Shown here: in pieces, positions 25,373-33,699 of the stretch | Layout of the letters: each line of letters opens with the position of its first letter | Position numbering within the stretch: position 1 is the stretch's first letter | The notes under the pieces: model-generated | Databases searched by the model: none | What the model was told of the DNA's origin: nothing | The model's input: only the letters and a program-made list of their open reading frames with translations | Program-made: the position numbers and the translations under genes | Source of the DNA: Nostoc sp. CHAB 5844 | GTDB taxonomy: Bacteria > Cyanobacteriota > Cyanobacteriia > Cyanobacteriales > Nostocaceae | DNA length: 34,963 bases | NCBI RefSeq assembly: GCF_020829595.1 | Contig: NZ_JAIVFW010000070.1 | Span: forward strand, 1-34,963 | Direction of reading: 5' to 3'

Positions 25373-26035
25373 TTAATGCTTTTGCTGAAATGATTTTTTG
25401 ACCACTTCGACTTTCCCAGTTTTCTCGAAGTCGTTTTCTTCAACCGGGGCAAGCAGCGATAACGATGATACCGCTCCTAATATTTGTTCTTCTTTTACCT
25501 CCAAATACTTGTAAAGCTCATCCAAGGTGCGATGTCCAGAAATTTCCTGAATCACTCTTAAGGGAATTCCGGCATTACTCATGGTTGTGAGTGCTGTGCG
25601 ACGAAAACTGTGTGAACTTACGCCCTCAATTGAGGTTCGTTGGCAAGCTACTCGTACTATCCACAGTGCCGAATCTCGGTGCAGGTGGCTACCCGCCCTG
25701 GAGTGGTCTGGATTTCCCGGAAATAGCCACAGTGAATCATCTCGCGGTTGATATGCTTGTAGCCTGATTCGCAATTCTTGAATTACAGGTATGGCGCGGG
25801 TAGCCAGTTTATTTTTTGTATTCCCTTTGCGAAAAGTGATTTTATTTCTAACTTTTCCTCTGGAGTCATACACATCACGCTTGAGCAGGGTCACTGCTTC
25901 CGAAGCTCGACAAGCGGTGTAAAGCATAACGGCAAATAACGCTTTGTCTCGTAGTGAGTCTACCCCCTGCGAGAACAGAAGTTGAATTTCTTCTGGCGAG
26001 AGTATCTTGGCTCTGCCGTGCCTATCAATCTTCAA
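25373..26035 (-). CDS. Tyrosine recombinase, catalytic domain only
   Basis: The product has 220 residues, about 80-100 shorter than XerC/D because it starts directly at the catalytic domain. Active-site residues are present: Arg in YTACRASEA, Lys in the beta hairpin (KNKLATRAIP), HSFRRT (His and second Arg), GHRTLDELYKYLEV (His and nucleophile Tyr). Stand-alone catalytic forms of this length are frequent in cyanobacteria. It lies just downstream of a second recombinase on the same strand (36-base gap), so they are probably co-transcribed. Expected roles are plasmid multimer resolution or cassette integration. Confidence 0.88.
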   Translation of the reverse strand: MKIDRHGRAKILSPEEIQLLFSQGVDSLRDKALFAVMLYTACRASEAVTLLKRDVYDSRGKVRNKITFRKGNTKNKLATRAIPVIQELRIRLQAYQPRDDSLWLFPGNPDHSRAGSHLHRDSALWIVRVACQRTSIEGVSSHSFRRTALTTMSNAGIPLRVIQEISGHRTLDELYKYLEVKEEQILGAVSSLSLLAPVEENDFEKTGKVEVVKKSFQQKH

Positions 26036-26071
26036 CTTGCCTCTTTAATTACCACCCCCATTGTTTTCTGA

Positions 26072-27004
26072 TTATCCCAGTCTAGGGGGACAAGAGCGAT
26101 CCTCTGTGCGAAGGTTATGGTTATAGCGTGCAGTGATAGCAGGGGTTGAAAGTCCAGCTAAACTCTGTACAGTTGAGATATCCACACCAGCATTTAACAA
26201 ATCCCAAATGAATGTACGCCGCAGATCGTGAGGCGAGAATGGTTTTATACCACTTTGTTCACTCCGCTTGTGTAAAATGAATAACACTGCTTGGGGGGTG
26301 AGCCGTTTGTGAACTACACGGCCAGACTTGTTAACTTGACATAGTAGGGGGCCATCAGTCCCAGTTCGGATTTCAATCCAATCATTAACTATAGCGATCG
26401 CGCTTTTAGATAAATAAACAATCCGGTCAACTTGTGGGTGACTGGAGTGGATTTTGATTTCTCCAGGATGATGAAAATCTTTTAGCTCCATCTGAACCAC
26501 TTCACTCCGTCGCAGTCCAGCACCGCGAAGGAAAGCTATAAGTGCAGCATCTCTAAAACCTGCTGGGGTGAGATCGCTAAAACAAGTGTGCATTAAAGCA
26601 TCAAGCTCATCTTGACTAAGCACCCGTCCGCTTAATTCTTTTGACACTTTCACACTCTTGATGTCAACAGCACGGGCATAATCAATCGGGTTAATCAGCC
26701 CGGAGTGTAGAGCTTCTTTCAAAACGCCCCTTAAGGCGCATAGTATCCGGTTAACTGTTGCTGGCTCGTACTTTTGGATGAGTGCGGTGCGGAGAGCATT
26801 GGTGTGTTTGTAGCGCAATCCTGACCAATTCAAAGTCAGATGGTCAGCTTGATGATCAGTGAGCAATTGAGCAATCAGGTTGAGCGAGTGCTTCATTGTC
26901 GGTTTCGACCCCGCACTTAGTGTCGAGAGATAAACAATTGCTGGGTGTTGGGTCAAAGGTGGCGTACTCGTCAAAACCAATGAAGTAAAAGAGTTGGTAG
27001 ACAT
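26072..27004 (-). CDS. Tyrosine recombinase with an altered second histidine
   Basis: The product has 310 residues with an N-terminal SAM-like core-binding domain (about 20-100) and a catalytic domain. Arg is in RGAGLRRSEVVQM, His-x-x-Arg in HDLRRTF, and the Tyr nucleophile in ITARYNHN. Where most relatives have Gly-His before the Tyr helix (LAGHAS...TARY) this protein reads LAGLSTPAITARY, replacing the His by Leu. That position is sometimes Trp or other residues in active enzymes, so activity is uncertain. It is the promoter-proximal gene of a two-recombinase pair diverging from the MoxR-vWA module. Confidence 0.87.
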   Translation of the reverse strand: MSTNSFTSLVLTSTPPLTQHPAIVYLSTLSAGSKPTMKHSLNLIAQLLTDHQADHLTLNWSGLRYKHTNALRTALIQKYEPATVNRILCALRGVLKEALHSGLINPIDYARAVDIKSVKVSKELSGRVLSQDELDALMHTCFSDLTPAGFRDAALIAFLRGAGLRRSEVVQMELKDFHHPGEIKIHSSHPQVDRIVYLSKSAIAIVNDWIEIRTGTDGPLLCQVNKSGRVVHKRLTPQAVLFILHKRSEQSGIKPFSPHDLRRTFIWDLLNAGVDISTVQSLAGLSTPAITARYNHNLRTEDRSCPPRLG

Positions 27005-27205
27005 TGCGGATCTAAATCTTCTAGAAAATTATATTCCGCACAGTTATATTTTGATAAGTAATCCACAGTCATATAAGCAGGGATAGCCACCAACAAAGCT
27101 TTTAGTTCTAGGTAGAAAAATTTTATTTAAAAACCAGGTGAACTGGTGATGGGTGAGGTTCATCCGTAAGGGCGGGGCGATCGCTTTCTAGTGGCGTGAC
27201 AAAAT

Positions 27206-27254
27206 TTCATATTCTAGTTAGAATACAAAAATTATGTTGTAACTAGAATATGAA
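27206..27254. promoter_or_regulatory. Operator region 1: dyad TATTC-N6-GAATA inside a perfect 15-bp inverted repeat
   Basis: TTCATATTCTAGTTA (27206-27220) is the exact reverse complement of TAACTAGAATATGAA (27240-27254), with a 19-base spacer. Nested in it is the short dyad 27210-27225. The right arm contains the ATG (27250) of the coiled-coil gene, so bound protein or an RNA hairpin would cover the start codon. Confidence 0.7.
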
Positions 27255-28674
27255 TAATCAAAATCCCCCAATTAATTTAATCTCAAAGCTGGTCACCGAA
27301 AGGCGCACTAACCGACAAAAAGCCCAAACAGCTAGTCGAACGTTGAGCAAAAAACAGATCCAATGGAACAAGCTTAAATCTGAGCCAATTTATTTACTGA
27401 GACTAACAGTGAGAGTGGGAGTACAGACATTGCGCTTGTCAGGATTGCACTTGGGCATTAATGAACAGGTCATGCAGATGTTAGAAGATCAAGCCTCATG
27501 TGGGTATCGCGCTAACACTTCGCAACGATTAAAAGATGCCGCTCACAAACTTCAGGCACGGCAGAAGATTATTTATAACAGTTATACAGTGTTGAGCGAA
27601 CCCTTTCGCCTCGTTCACGAAGCCTCGTTACCAGATGCCCTCGAAGCAATCGATCTGATGCAGCAAGAAGCACATCAATTGCGACAAGAAATAGTAGCGG
27701 CTCATGAAGAAGAGTTTACAGCCTTCTTATCTTGGGCATATCAGATACTAACAAAAACTCATTTAGAGCCAAAAGCGATCGAAGCGGCACTAACTTACTA
27801 TGCTGATGCTTACCCCACTCAAGAAGATGTAGAACAGTGCTTACAGGTTGTGGTGGAAGGGCCAATCAAGATTCCTTCCTTAATTGAGGATGCCCAGGCA
27901 CAAGTTACACAAGCCCAGCAGCACATAGCAGAACAAGCATTAAAAATAGAACAGTCGAAACTAGCACTTATACGTCGTGCACAAGAAACCCTCGAACAAA
28001 CTCTACTTTCTACCCTTTACGATGCCCAGACCAGAAGCCGAGATGAAGCATACGGGAAATTAGCTCAACTGTTGTCAAGTATGACTTGCAGTGGAGAAGA
28101 ACCTACTCTTCGCACAATCCAAAAGTGGCAGACCTTGCAGCAACGCCTGGAAACATTGACCCAGTACGATAAGAGTCTTGAGCCAATAGTACAAAAAACG
28201 GCGCTTCTTCAACACTTATTTAAAAGCGACAAACAGAACTTACAAGAAATTCAAGTCCTGATGGACGACTTCAGAACGATGCTCAAAGAGCGGGTAAAGC
28301 AAGAATCAAGTAGTGCTGGCATCGCTCAACTGACCAAAGCTTTAACCTTTGATGCTGATTATACTGAACTGCTAAAACAACTAGAGACTCTGGCTGATTC
28401 TCCGTCGCCAGAGGAGTTCCACAAGCTCAAAGGCAAGCTGGCGGCTATGGATGCTTTGTTACGCATCCGCAGTAAATCATTGAAACAGAAGTGGGAACAG
28501 GCAGAAAACGCTGTCCGCAAACAAATAGGTCTTGAGGAAAGACCAACCGAAGAGTTGAAAGAAGATATTAACAATCTTTCGGAGAATGATGCGGACAGTG
28601 AATTCAAAGAGCCAACAAATAGTTTTGCAAACAGAAAAACAACGACTCCTTATGATAAAGATGCTGGATTTTAA
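27250..28674 (+). CDS. Coiled-coil protein, first gene of the MoxR-vWA module (DUF3150-like)
   Basis: The product has 474 residues, predicted almost wholly helical and rich in Gln, Glu and Lys, with long heptad stretches (about 125-180 and 210-440). There is no signal or membrane segment. The first 170 residues (LRLTVRVGVQTLRLSGLHLG, then a helical part with FLSWAYQIL) resemble DUF3150 proteins, which sit beside AAA+ and vWA genes in phage and plasmid CobS/CobT-like modules. That assignment is from pattern memory and not firm. The 3' end is Asn/Asp-rich and may be disordered. It is 37 bases ahead of the MoxR gene and shares its upstream dyad. It may be an adaptor or substrate of the AAA+ machine. 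Confidence 0.75.
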   Translation: MNNQNPPINLISKLVTERRTNRQKAQTASRTLSKKQIQWNKLKSEPIYLLRLTVRVGVQTLRLSGLHLGINEQVMQMLEDQASCGYRANTSQRLKDAAHKLQARQKIIYNSYTVLSEPFRLVHEASLPDALEAIDLMQQEAHQLRQEIVAAHEEEFTAFLSWAYQILTKTHLEPKAIEAALTYYADAYPTQEDVEQCLQVVVEGPIKIPSLIEDAQAQVTQAQQHIAEQALKIEQSKLALIRRAQETLEQTLLSTLYDAQTRSRDEAYGKLAQLLSSMTCSGEEPTLRTIQKWQTLQQRLETLTQYDKSLEPIVQKTALLQHLFKSDKQNLQEIQVLMDDFRTMLKERVKQESSSAGIAQLTKALTFDADYTELLKQLETLADSPSPEEFHKLKGKLAAMDALLRIRSKSLKQKWEQAENAVRKQIGLEERPTEELKEDINNLSENDADSEFKEPTNSFANRKTTTPYDKDAGF

Positions 28675-28690
28675 TTAAAAAGAAATTTCA

Positions 28691-28706
28691 TATTCTAAGT
28701 GGAATA
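28691..28706. promoter_or_regulatory. Operator 2: TATTC-N6-GAATA before the MoxR gene
   Basis: TATTC (28691-28695), six bases, GAATA (28702-28706), then CGAAAATG where ATG 28712 is the start codon. Preceded by TTTCA exactly as at operator 1. The whole 37-base gap between genes is little more than this element. Confidence 0.7.
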
Positions 28707-28711
28707 CGAAA

Positions 28712-29926
28712 ATGGCGAAAACTACCCCTGTAAAAAACGATAAAACTGCTTCAAATTGTGAAGAACGGCTTGGGCAACTGCGTCAGGAATTGAACAAAAT
28801 CTTTCTGGAACGTAGTACCGTTATCGATGGTGTATTGGCAGTACTCTTGACCAATAGCAATGCAGTGTTATTTGGGCCGCCAGGGTGTGCCAAATCTTGG
28901 ATGCTTCAGGAATTGTGCAGTGCTATAGACGGAGCTAACTTTTTTGACCGTTTACTGCAACGCGCCCAACCACCGGAAGAATTGTTGGGGCAACCGTCCC
29001 TGGTTGCTTTGCAGCAGCAGGACTCACTCATCCGTAACACCAAAAACCGCCTTCCAGAAGCCCATATTGCTTTTTTAGATGAAATCTTCCGCTGTAATGC
29101 AACCACATTGAATGCTCTTCTGCGACTGATCAACGAGCGGGTTTTCGAGAATCCAGATCCGCAACCAGTACCACTGCTATTCCTATGTGGAGCAGCCAAC
29201 GATGTGCCGGAAGACGAAGAACTAAGGGCATTCGTTGACCGTTTCGTGTATCGTCCTTGGGTATCTTACGTTAAAAAGACCGCTTCTCGGCGAGAACTTA
29301 TTTATCGTGCCAGAGACAATGTTAAGCTCGCTGTTTCTACTCGGCTAACCCTGGAAGAAATTAAGCACTTACAATCACAAGCGCAAAGCGTACTTTTTCC
29401 TAACCCTGTTGTGGAATCGCTACTTCAGTGTCAGTCTGCACTAGAACGAGAAGGCTTTGACATTAGCGATCGCAAACTCCAGCAGTTAGTGAAGCTTTTA
29501 CAAGCACACGCCTACGTTCAGGGCGATGCTGAAGTATATATAGAGTCGTTCCACGAGTTATTACCCGACTGTGTATGGAAAAAAGAACCTCTTGAGCGGC
29601 AAAAAATAGCACAGATTTTGAATCAGGTAATTCCTGATGTCAATCAACAGGCAGTAAACTGGTATGACGCAGCTAAAGAAGAAGTCAAAAAAGTACAACT
29701 TGCTGCTAAAGAATACGATCTTCGTCCTCGTAACGACACAGAGAAAAATCTCATTGACACTGCCCATAGTGTGGCCAAGCATTTAGAGGATGTCTCTCGT
29801 CAAATTGAGAAGTTGCTGTCCCAGAATCAAGGTAAGAATGTCCGTAGAGCAAAGCGAATGCTGACAGACATTAGGGAAGATTTGATGTTAGAGGTTGCCA
29901 AGTACAAAGAAAAGGTTTACTCATAA
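28712..29926 (+). CDS. MoxR-family AAA+ ATPase (RavA-like)
   Basis: The product has 404 residues. Walker A is GPPGCAKS (55-62) and Walker B HIAFLDEIFRCN (Asp123-Glu124). The MoxR-type insertion reads NALLRLINERVFENPD, sensor 1 is Asn163 in CGAAND, and an arginine-finger candidate is Arg177 in VDRFVYRP. The C-terminal about 110 residues are helical and charged (EKNLIDTAHSVAKHLEDVSR), unlike the RavA LARA beta insertion. MoxR ATPases act with vWA partners as chaperones or remodelling machines, and the next gene supplies one. No ribosome site is obvious; the shared dyad is directly before the ATG. It is likely soluble. Confidence 0.92.
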   Translation: MAKTTPVKNDKTASNCEERLGQLRQELNKIFLERSTVIDGVLAVLLTNSNAVLFGPPGCAKSWMLQELCSAIDGANFFDRLLQRAQPPEELLGQPSLVALQQQDSLIRNTKNRLPEAHIAFLDEIFRCNATTLNALLRLINERVFENPDPQPVPLLFLCGAANDVPEDEELRAFVDRFVYRPWVSYVKKTASRRELIYRARDNVKLAVSTRLTLEEIKHLQSQAQSVLFPNPVVESLLQCQSALEREGFDISDRKLQQLVKLLQAHAYVQGDAEVYIESFHELLPDCVWKKEPLERQKIAQILNQVIPDVNQQAVNWYDAAKEEVKKVQLAAKEYDLRPRNDTEKNLIDTAHSVAKHLEDVSRQIEKLLSQNQGKNVRRAKRMLTDIREDLMLEVAKYKEKVYS

Positions 29927-29930
29927 TTTA

Positions 29931-29946
29931 TATTCTATCTAGAATA
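29931..29946. promoter_or_regulatory. Operator 3: TATTC-N6-GAATA before the vWA gene
   Basis: TATTC (29931-29935), TATCTA, GAATA (29942-29946), then CGAAAATTAAA and ATG 29962. Same spacing and same CGAAAAT extension as operator 2. It occupies most of the 35-base gap after the MoxR gene. Confidence 0.7.
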
Positions 29947-29961
29947 CGAAAATTAAAAACG

Positions 29962-31488
29962 ATGATTCCTGAAGAGTTTCCACTGTTTGTTTATCAAGTC
30001 AGTAGCCTCTCTCTGCTTTTTTGGAGGGAGTTTGCGATTACTTTTCATGCTGATGAATTGTTTTCTAAGGGCGCGAGACTGCCTGGATTTCCAAGTTTTA
30101 CAGTTGAAGTATTTCATCGGCTATACTACGAGCCTGCACCAGAAAAACTAGACTCATCACCTCCAGAGAGTGCTTGGGCAGAAAAACTGCATGATGAATT
30201 TTCAGAAATAATCGGATTTGAGAATTTGGTACGGCAATGCGAGGGCAATCAACTGGCCGCCGGATTAGCGACAATAGAATTCTGCAAAACAGTATTAGAC
30301 CGATTGCCTCAACCGGGGTATAAGTTACAAGACCCACAGAAATTAAGGGACTTCATCAAGCGACTTAAAAATTCTTCCAGCTCTCCAGCAAAAATTCTTC
30401 ACTCTTTGTCTACTATGAACAAACAGGAGAAAAAAGAACTCAACGACCTGATTAGCTCAGTCGGGGATGATACAAATGAAGTGGTGGCAGCACTACGTGA
30501 AATAGGTCAATCAGCGGTGCAAGATGCCGAGTATTATGCTCAAGGCTTGGACTCCTCAGAAATCCGGCAAACTCTCAGGGCGGCTGTAGCAGAAACTGAG
30601 GAGAAATTATCACAAGCCTCCCAATGGCTCTCAATAATGGGTTTAAGCTGGGGGATAGAAGAAGGAACAGAGCAGACCGTTTCCTCGGTTGAGAAGATGG
30701 AGCTTGCTAGTAGAATTGCAACCAATGAAAAACTCAAGCTGATTGCAAAGCTGTCAGGCTCCTTGAAGGATATTGCAGATAAAAAGCGCCGTACCAAAAC
30801 TTTATATGCTTTCGGCGAACTCAGCACTATTGAACTGGGGAATAACTTATCCCGACTCCTGCCTTGCGAACTTCAGAAACTCGCACAACCAGAACTATTT
30901 CCTTTATTCGCCAAAGGGTACTATGAGCATTCTCTACTTCAGTACAAGATTGTAGGCAAGGAGAAAAAGTCTAAGGGGCCGTTGATTGTGTGCCTGGATT
31001 CTTCTGGCTCGATGGCGGGACTCCCTGATACTTGGGCTAAAGCAGTAACAGCAGTTCTCTTGCAAATTGCTCACAAGGATAACCGCCACTTCCGTGTCAT
31101 CCATTTTGATATTAGAGTTCGGCGGACAGATGATTTTCCATCAAAACATCATGATTACCGCAAATTTCTGGACTCGATGCTGAGTTTTTACAGTGGTGGG
31201 GGTACAAATTGGGAACCGGCTCTGTTTGAAGCTATGAAATGCCTAGACAATACCAAGAGCTTGCACAAAGCAGATATTGTTCTGATTACAGATGCTTTGT
31301 GTGATATACGTCAAGAAGTTATAGAAAAACTTAAATCTAATAAACAGCACCTACAAACAAATATTTTCTCCATTCTAATTGGAAACCATAGTGAAAAAAA
31401 TCTGACAAAATTCAGCGATCGCATTTGGGTAATTAAAGATTTAAGTTCTGAAGCTGACTATCAAATTGAAGAATTATTTCTAATTTGA
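29962..31488 (+). CDS. vWA-domain protein (ViaA/CobT-like partner of MoxR)
   Basis: The product has 508 residues. A long helical N-terminal part (about 1-330) includes stretches such as LRAAVAETEEKLSQASQWLS. The C-terminal vWA domain (about 338-508) has a complete MIDAS: D346-x-S348-x-S350 (DSSGS), T415 in GGGTNW and D444 in LITDALCD. An intact metal site implies metal-dependent ligand binding. The order helical region then C-terminal vWA is that of ViaA. ViaA is the partner of the RavA ATPase, here encoded immediately upstream. No transmembrane helix is seen, so it is cytosolic. Confidence 0.92.
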   Translation: MIPEEFPLFVYQVSSLSLLFWREFAITFHADELFSKGARLPGFPSFTVEVFHRLYYEPAPEKLDSSPPESAWAEKLHDEFSEIIGFENLVRQCEGNQLAAGLATIEFCKTVLDRLPQPGYKLQDPQKLRDFIKRLKNSSSSPAKILHSLSTMNKQEKKELNDLISSVGDDTNEVVAALREIGQSAVQDAEYYAQGLDSSEIRQTLRAAVAETEEKLSQASQWLSIMGLSWGIEEGTEQTVSSVEKMELASRIATNEKLKLIAKLSGSLKDIADKKRRTKTLYAFGELSTIELGNNLSRLLPCELQKLAQPELFPLFAKGYYEHSLLQYKIVGKEKKSKGPLIVCLDSSGSMAGLPDTWAKAVTAVLLQIAHKDNRHFRVIHFDIRVRRTDDFPSKHHDYRKFLDSMLSFYSGGGTNWEPALFEAMKCLDNTKSLHKADIVLITDALCDIRQEVIEKLKSNKQHLQTNIFSILIGNHSEKNLTKFSDRIWVIKDLSSEADYQIEELFLI

Positions 31489-31729
31489 GCTTCGCCAGTA
31501 TAACTATCGACTTGCTGAACGGTTTAACTGGTGGCAGCAAAACCATTGTGATGTTGACCGTTGCCTTAGAGGTTTGTCACCAATGTCACCAAACTAAATT
31601 TTAATCGTAGTTTATATCGGATAAAAGATAAGGGTTTCTTATTTTGTGTTGTGGTCTTGTGTTACAGTGTAATCTAACGCATAATATGAGCAATCTGGTT
31701 TACTAACGCTGTAAAAGCATATTGAATCA

Positions 31730-32374
31730 ATGGCCATTCCTCCCCGTCCTCCGATCCTCAAGCCGGAAGAAACTTATACGTTTCGTAAATACTTTGATTT
31801 AAGATTTGCTCCAGCCGACATCCTGCGTGAATTAGATGCAAGTTTAATGAAAGGGAATATAAATTTTCCCGTTAGTAATTATCAAAATAGTCGATTGACT
31901 GATTTAAAACAGCGATTAGAAGAAGCAATTACTCGTGTCAGTCTCACCAGTGAAGCAGCAAGAAGGGAAGTTTTAATTGCGCCTATCTTGTTAGAAGTGG
32001 CTCATATTACCCAAGCAATAATTAATATTGAATATCCCATTGAAGTTAATCAATACCTGCGAGGAGATTTAGATTATTTCTTACAGTCTCAACATCAAAT
32101 ACTAGTAGTAGAAGCAAAACAAGCAGATTTAACAAGAGGATTTACACAACTAGCTGTGGAATTAATTGCCATAGATTCTTGGATAGAATCAGATGAACCT
32201 ATATTGTACGGTGCAGTGACAACAGGAGATATTTGGCAGTTTGGTAGTTTTCAAAGTGAGAGTCGGGTAGTAACGCAAGATTTAATGCTATATCGTATTC
32301 CTACTGATTTGCAGGAGTTAATGCAGATTTTAGTTGCTATTCTCAATCCATCAAATTCTTATAAAAGTGTTTAA
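31730..32374 (+). CDS. PD-(D/E)xK nuclease-like hypothetical protein
   Basis: The product has 214 residues. The central part (about 85-150) matches the restriction-endonuclease-like core found in cyanobacterial hypotheticals and type I restriction subunit N-termini. A helix with RREVLIAPILLEVA is followed by YLRGDLDYFL (Asp113, Asp115) and then VVEAKQADLTRGF (Glu128-x-Lys130), the D...E-x-K signature. It then reads QLAVELIAIDSW, typical of these folds. It may cleave or bind DNA. It is 241 bases after the vWA gene without the TATTC dyad, so it is probably separately transcribed. It is 26 bases before the recombinase. No methyltransferase accompanies it, so it is not a standard restriction system. 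Confidence 0.75.
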   Translation: MAIPPRPPILKPEETYTFRKYFDLRFAPADILRELDASLMKGNINFPVSNYQNSRLTDLKQRLEEAITRVSLTSEAARREVLIAPILLEVAHITQAIINIEYPIEVNQYLRGDLDYFLQSQHQILVVEAKQADLTRGFTQLAVELIAIDSWIESDEPILYGAVTTGDIWQFGSFQSESRVVTQDLMLYRIPTDLQELMQILVAILNPSNSYKSV

Positions 32375-32400
32375 TTAGATTGACAATTTGAAAATTTAAA

Positions 32401-33426
32401 ATGATAGAAAGTGCAGATTCTTTACCACCCATTAAACTTATTTCCCTAGAAGATAAAGTATTACCTTTAGTTCAGTCACAATCTAGAAGTAGTGCCACAA
32501 AAATAACACCAACCGATATACGCTGGGTAAAAGTATTGGAGTTCTTACGAAGCAACAATCTCTCCGTGAATAGCCGAAAATTATATAAACGGGAACTCAA
32601 GCGATTCTTGGGATGGACACAATTACACTTTAATGAGTTACGCCCACGTCACTTTGGGTTGTACAAAGAATATCTCCGAGATGAAGTAAAAGCTGATACA
32701 GGTAAACCACTTTCAAAAAGCAGTATCAATGCAGGGATAGCTGCGCTCAAAAGTTTTTTTAAATGGATGTGCAGCACGTACCCAGATATAATTGCGACAA
32801 ATCCTACACTAGGGATGAAACTGGAAAAAATTCCTTTACCAGCAGCCCAAAGTTTAACCAGGGAACAGATGGAACGGGTATGGGCAGCATTGGAGTTGCT
32901 AGGAGAAACAAGGCAACGAGATACAGCACTGGTACACATACTCTCTCACGGGTTGAGGGCAGGGGAAATTGTCGAGTTAAATGTCGGGTCATTTGATGGC
33001 AAGCTGTTGTTCTTACCCGATACCAAAACGAATGAACCACGCCTAGTACCACTACGAAAACAAAGCCGCGACGTGTTAGAGACGTATTTGCGATCGCGCG
33101 AAGAACTTGGTGAAGAACTAAACAGTCTGACTCCGTTGATGATTTCACATCACGCCTCATTCAAAGGTGAACGCTTGAGTTATCACGGAATTTACTTTGC
33201 AGTGGAGAAAATAGGTGAGCTTGCAGGCATTGGAGATTTGCATCCACACTCGTTTCGTCACACTTACGCTACTGAATTATTGCTGTTGGGTGTAGATCCA
33301 AGTCATGCACGTAAGTTGACAGGACATACTAGCGAGAAGGCGTTTAGACGATATACACTTCGCTCGGAACAAGAAGCAGCGATCGCGGCTTACTACCGTG
33401 CCATTGGCGAGGAAACAGAACAGTAG
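32401..33426 (+). CDS. Tyrosine recombinase/integrase, full length
   Basis: The product has 341 residues. The N-terminal core-binding domain (about 40-135) includes SRKLYKRELKRFLGWTQLHF and SINAGIAALKSFFKWM. The catalytic domain has all canonical residues: Arg in HGLRAGEI, Lys in the hairpin (PDTKTNEPRLVPL), His-x-x-Arg in HPHSFRHTYA, His in LTGHTS, Tyr in FRRYTLR. It is the most XerC/D-like of the three recombinases here. It lies 26 bases after the nuclease-like gene. Its stop codon lies within a segment duplicated further downstream (33423-33472). Confidence 0.92.
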   Translation: MIESADSLPPIKLISLEDKVLPLVQSQSRSSATKITPTDIRWVKVLEFLRSNNLSVNSRKLYKRELKRFLGWTQLHFNELRPRHFGLYKEYLRDEVKADTGKPLSKSSINAGIAALKSFFKWMCSTYPDIIATNPTLGMKLEKIPLPAAQSLTREQMERVWAALELLGETRQRDTALVHILSHGLRAGEIVELNVGSFDGKLLFLPDTKTNEPRLVPLRKQSRDVLETYLRSREELGEELNSLTPLMISHHASFKGERLSYHGIYFAVEKIGELAGIGDLHPHSFRHTYATELLLLGVDPSHARKLTGHTSEKAFRRYTLRSEQEAAIAAYYRAIGEETEQ

Positions 33427-33472
33427 AGGATGTTCATCGGCTGGCAGGGGATGTGGATGTGGATAAGTGGCT
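33423..33472 (+). pseudogene. Fragment of a duplicated hypothetical gene
   Basis: The bases match 34549-34598 at about 43 of 50 positions. In the same frame they read EDVHRLAGDVDVDKW, against EDVHRLAGDEDVDKW inside the gene at 34114. The frame closes four codons later. It is a broken partial copy left immediately after the recombinase, whose stop codon it supplies. Confidence 0.7.
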
Positions 33473-33501
33473 CTGTACGTTTAACTAAGGAAATACAAAC
33501 T

Positions 33502-33699
33502 ATGTCTAATCCAGAAAAAATTATTCACTTTGTACCAGAATTAGGGCATGAGCAAGCTGATGTATTAAGTTTATGTGGTCAAACAATTAGTTGTGTAGTT
33601 GAGGTAGTACCGCGCAACCCAAGGAGAAATCACAGAGTAAGCGATGCCCAAACCGTTAGACCCCAAATGCCAATTATGCGCCAAGCTACCGACAGCTAA
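33502..33699 (+). CDS. Small hypothetical protein
   Basis: A 65-residue frame from ATG 33502, preceded by AAGGAA. The first part (MSNPEKIIHFVPELGHEQAD, then SLCGQTISCVVEVV) looks like a genuine protein with two Cys. The last about 18 residues overlap the next gene in another frame and may be a late, unconserved tail. An upstream in-frame ATG at 33430 would read through the duplicated fragment and is less likely. It probably forms an operon with the two following genes. Function is unknown. Confidence 0.5.
   Translation: MSNPEKIIHFVPELGHEQADVLSLCGQTISCVVEVVPRNPRRNHRVSDAQTVRPQMPIMRQATDS

Noticed and set aside
27210-27225. Cyanobacterial LexA box as explanation of the module operators
   Set aside because: The dyad TATTC-N6-GAATA does not fit the AGTAC-type LexA site I know from cyanobacteria.
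31492-31602. Possible gene remnant after the vWA gene, reading QYNYRLAERFNWWQQNHCDV
   Set aside because: The frame looks protein-like but has no start codon and is preceded directly by a stop. I could not assign it to a family, so it is left as a possible relic only.
31730-33426. Restriction-modification system
   Set aside because: The nuclease-like protein has no methyltransferase or specificity subunit nearby; the adjacent gene is a tyrosine recombinase.
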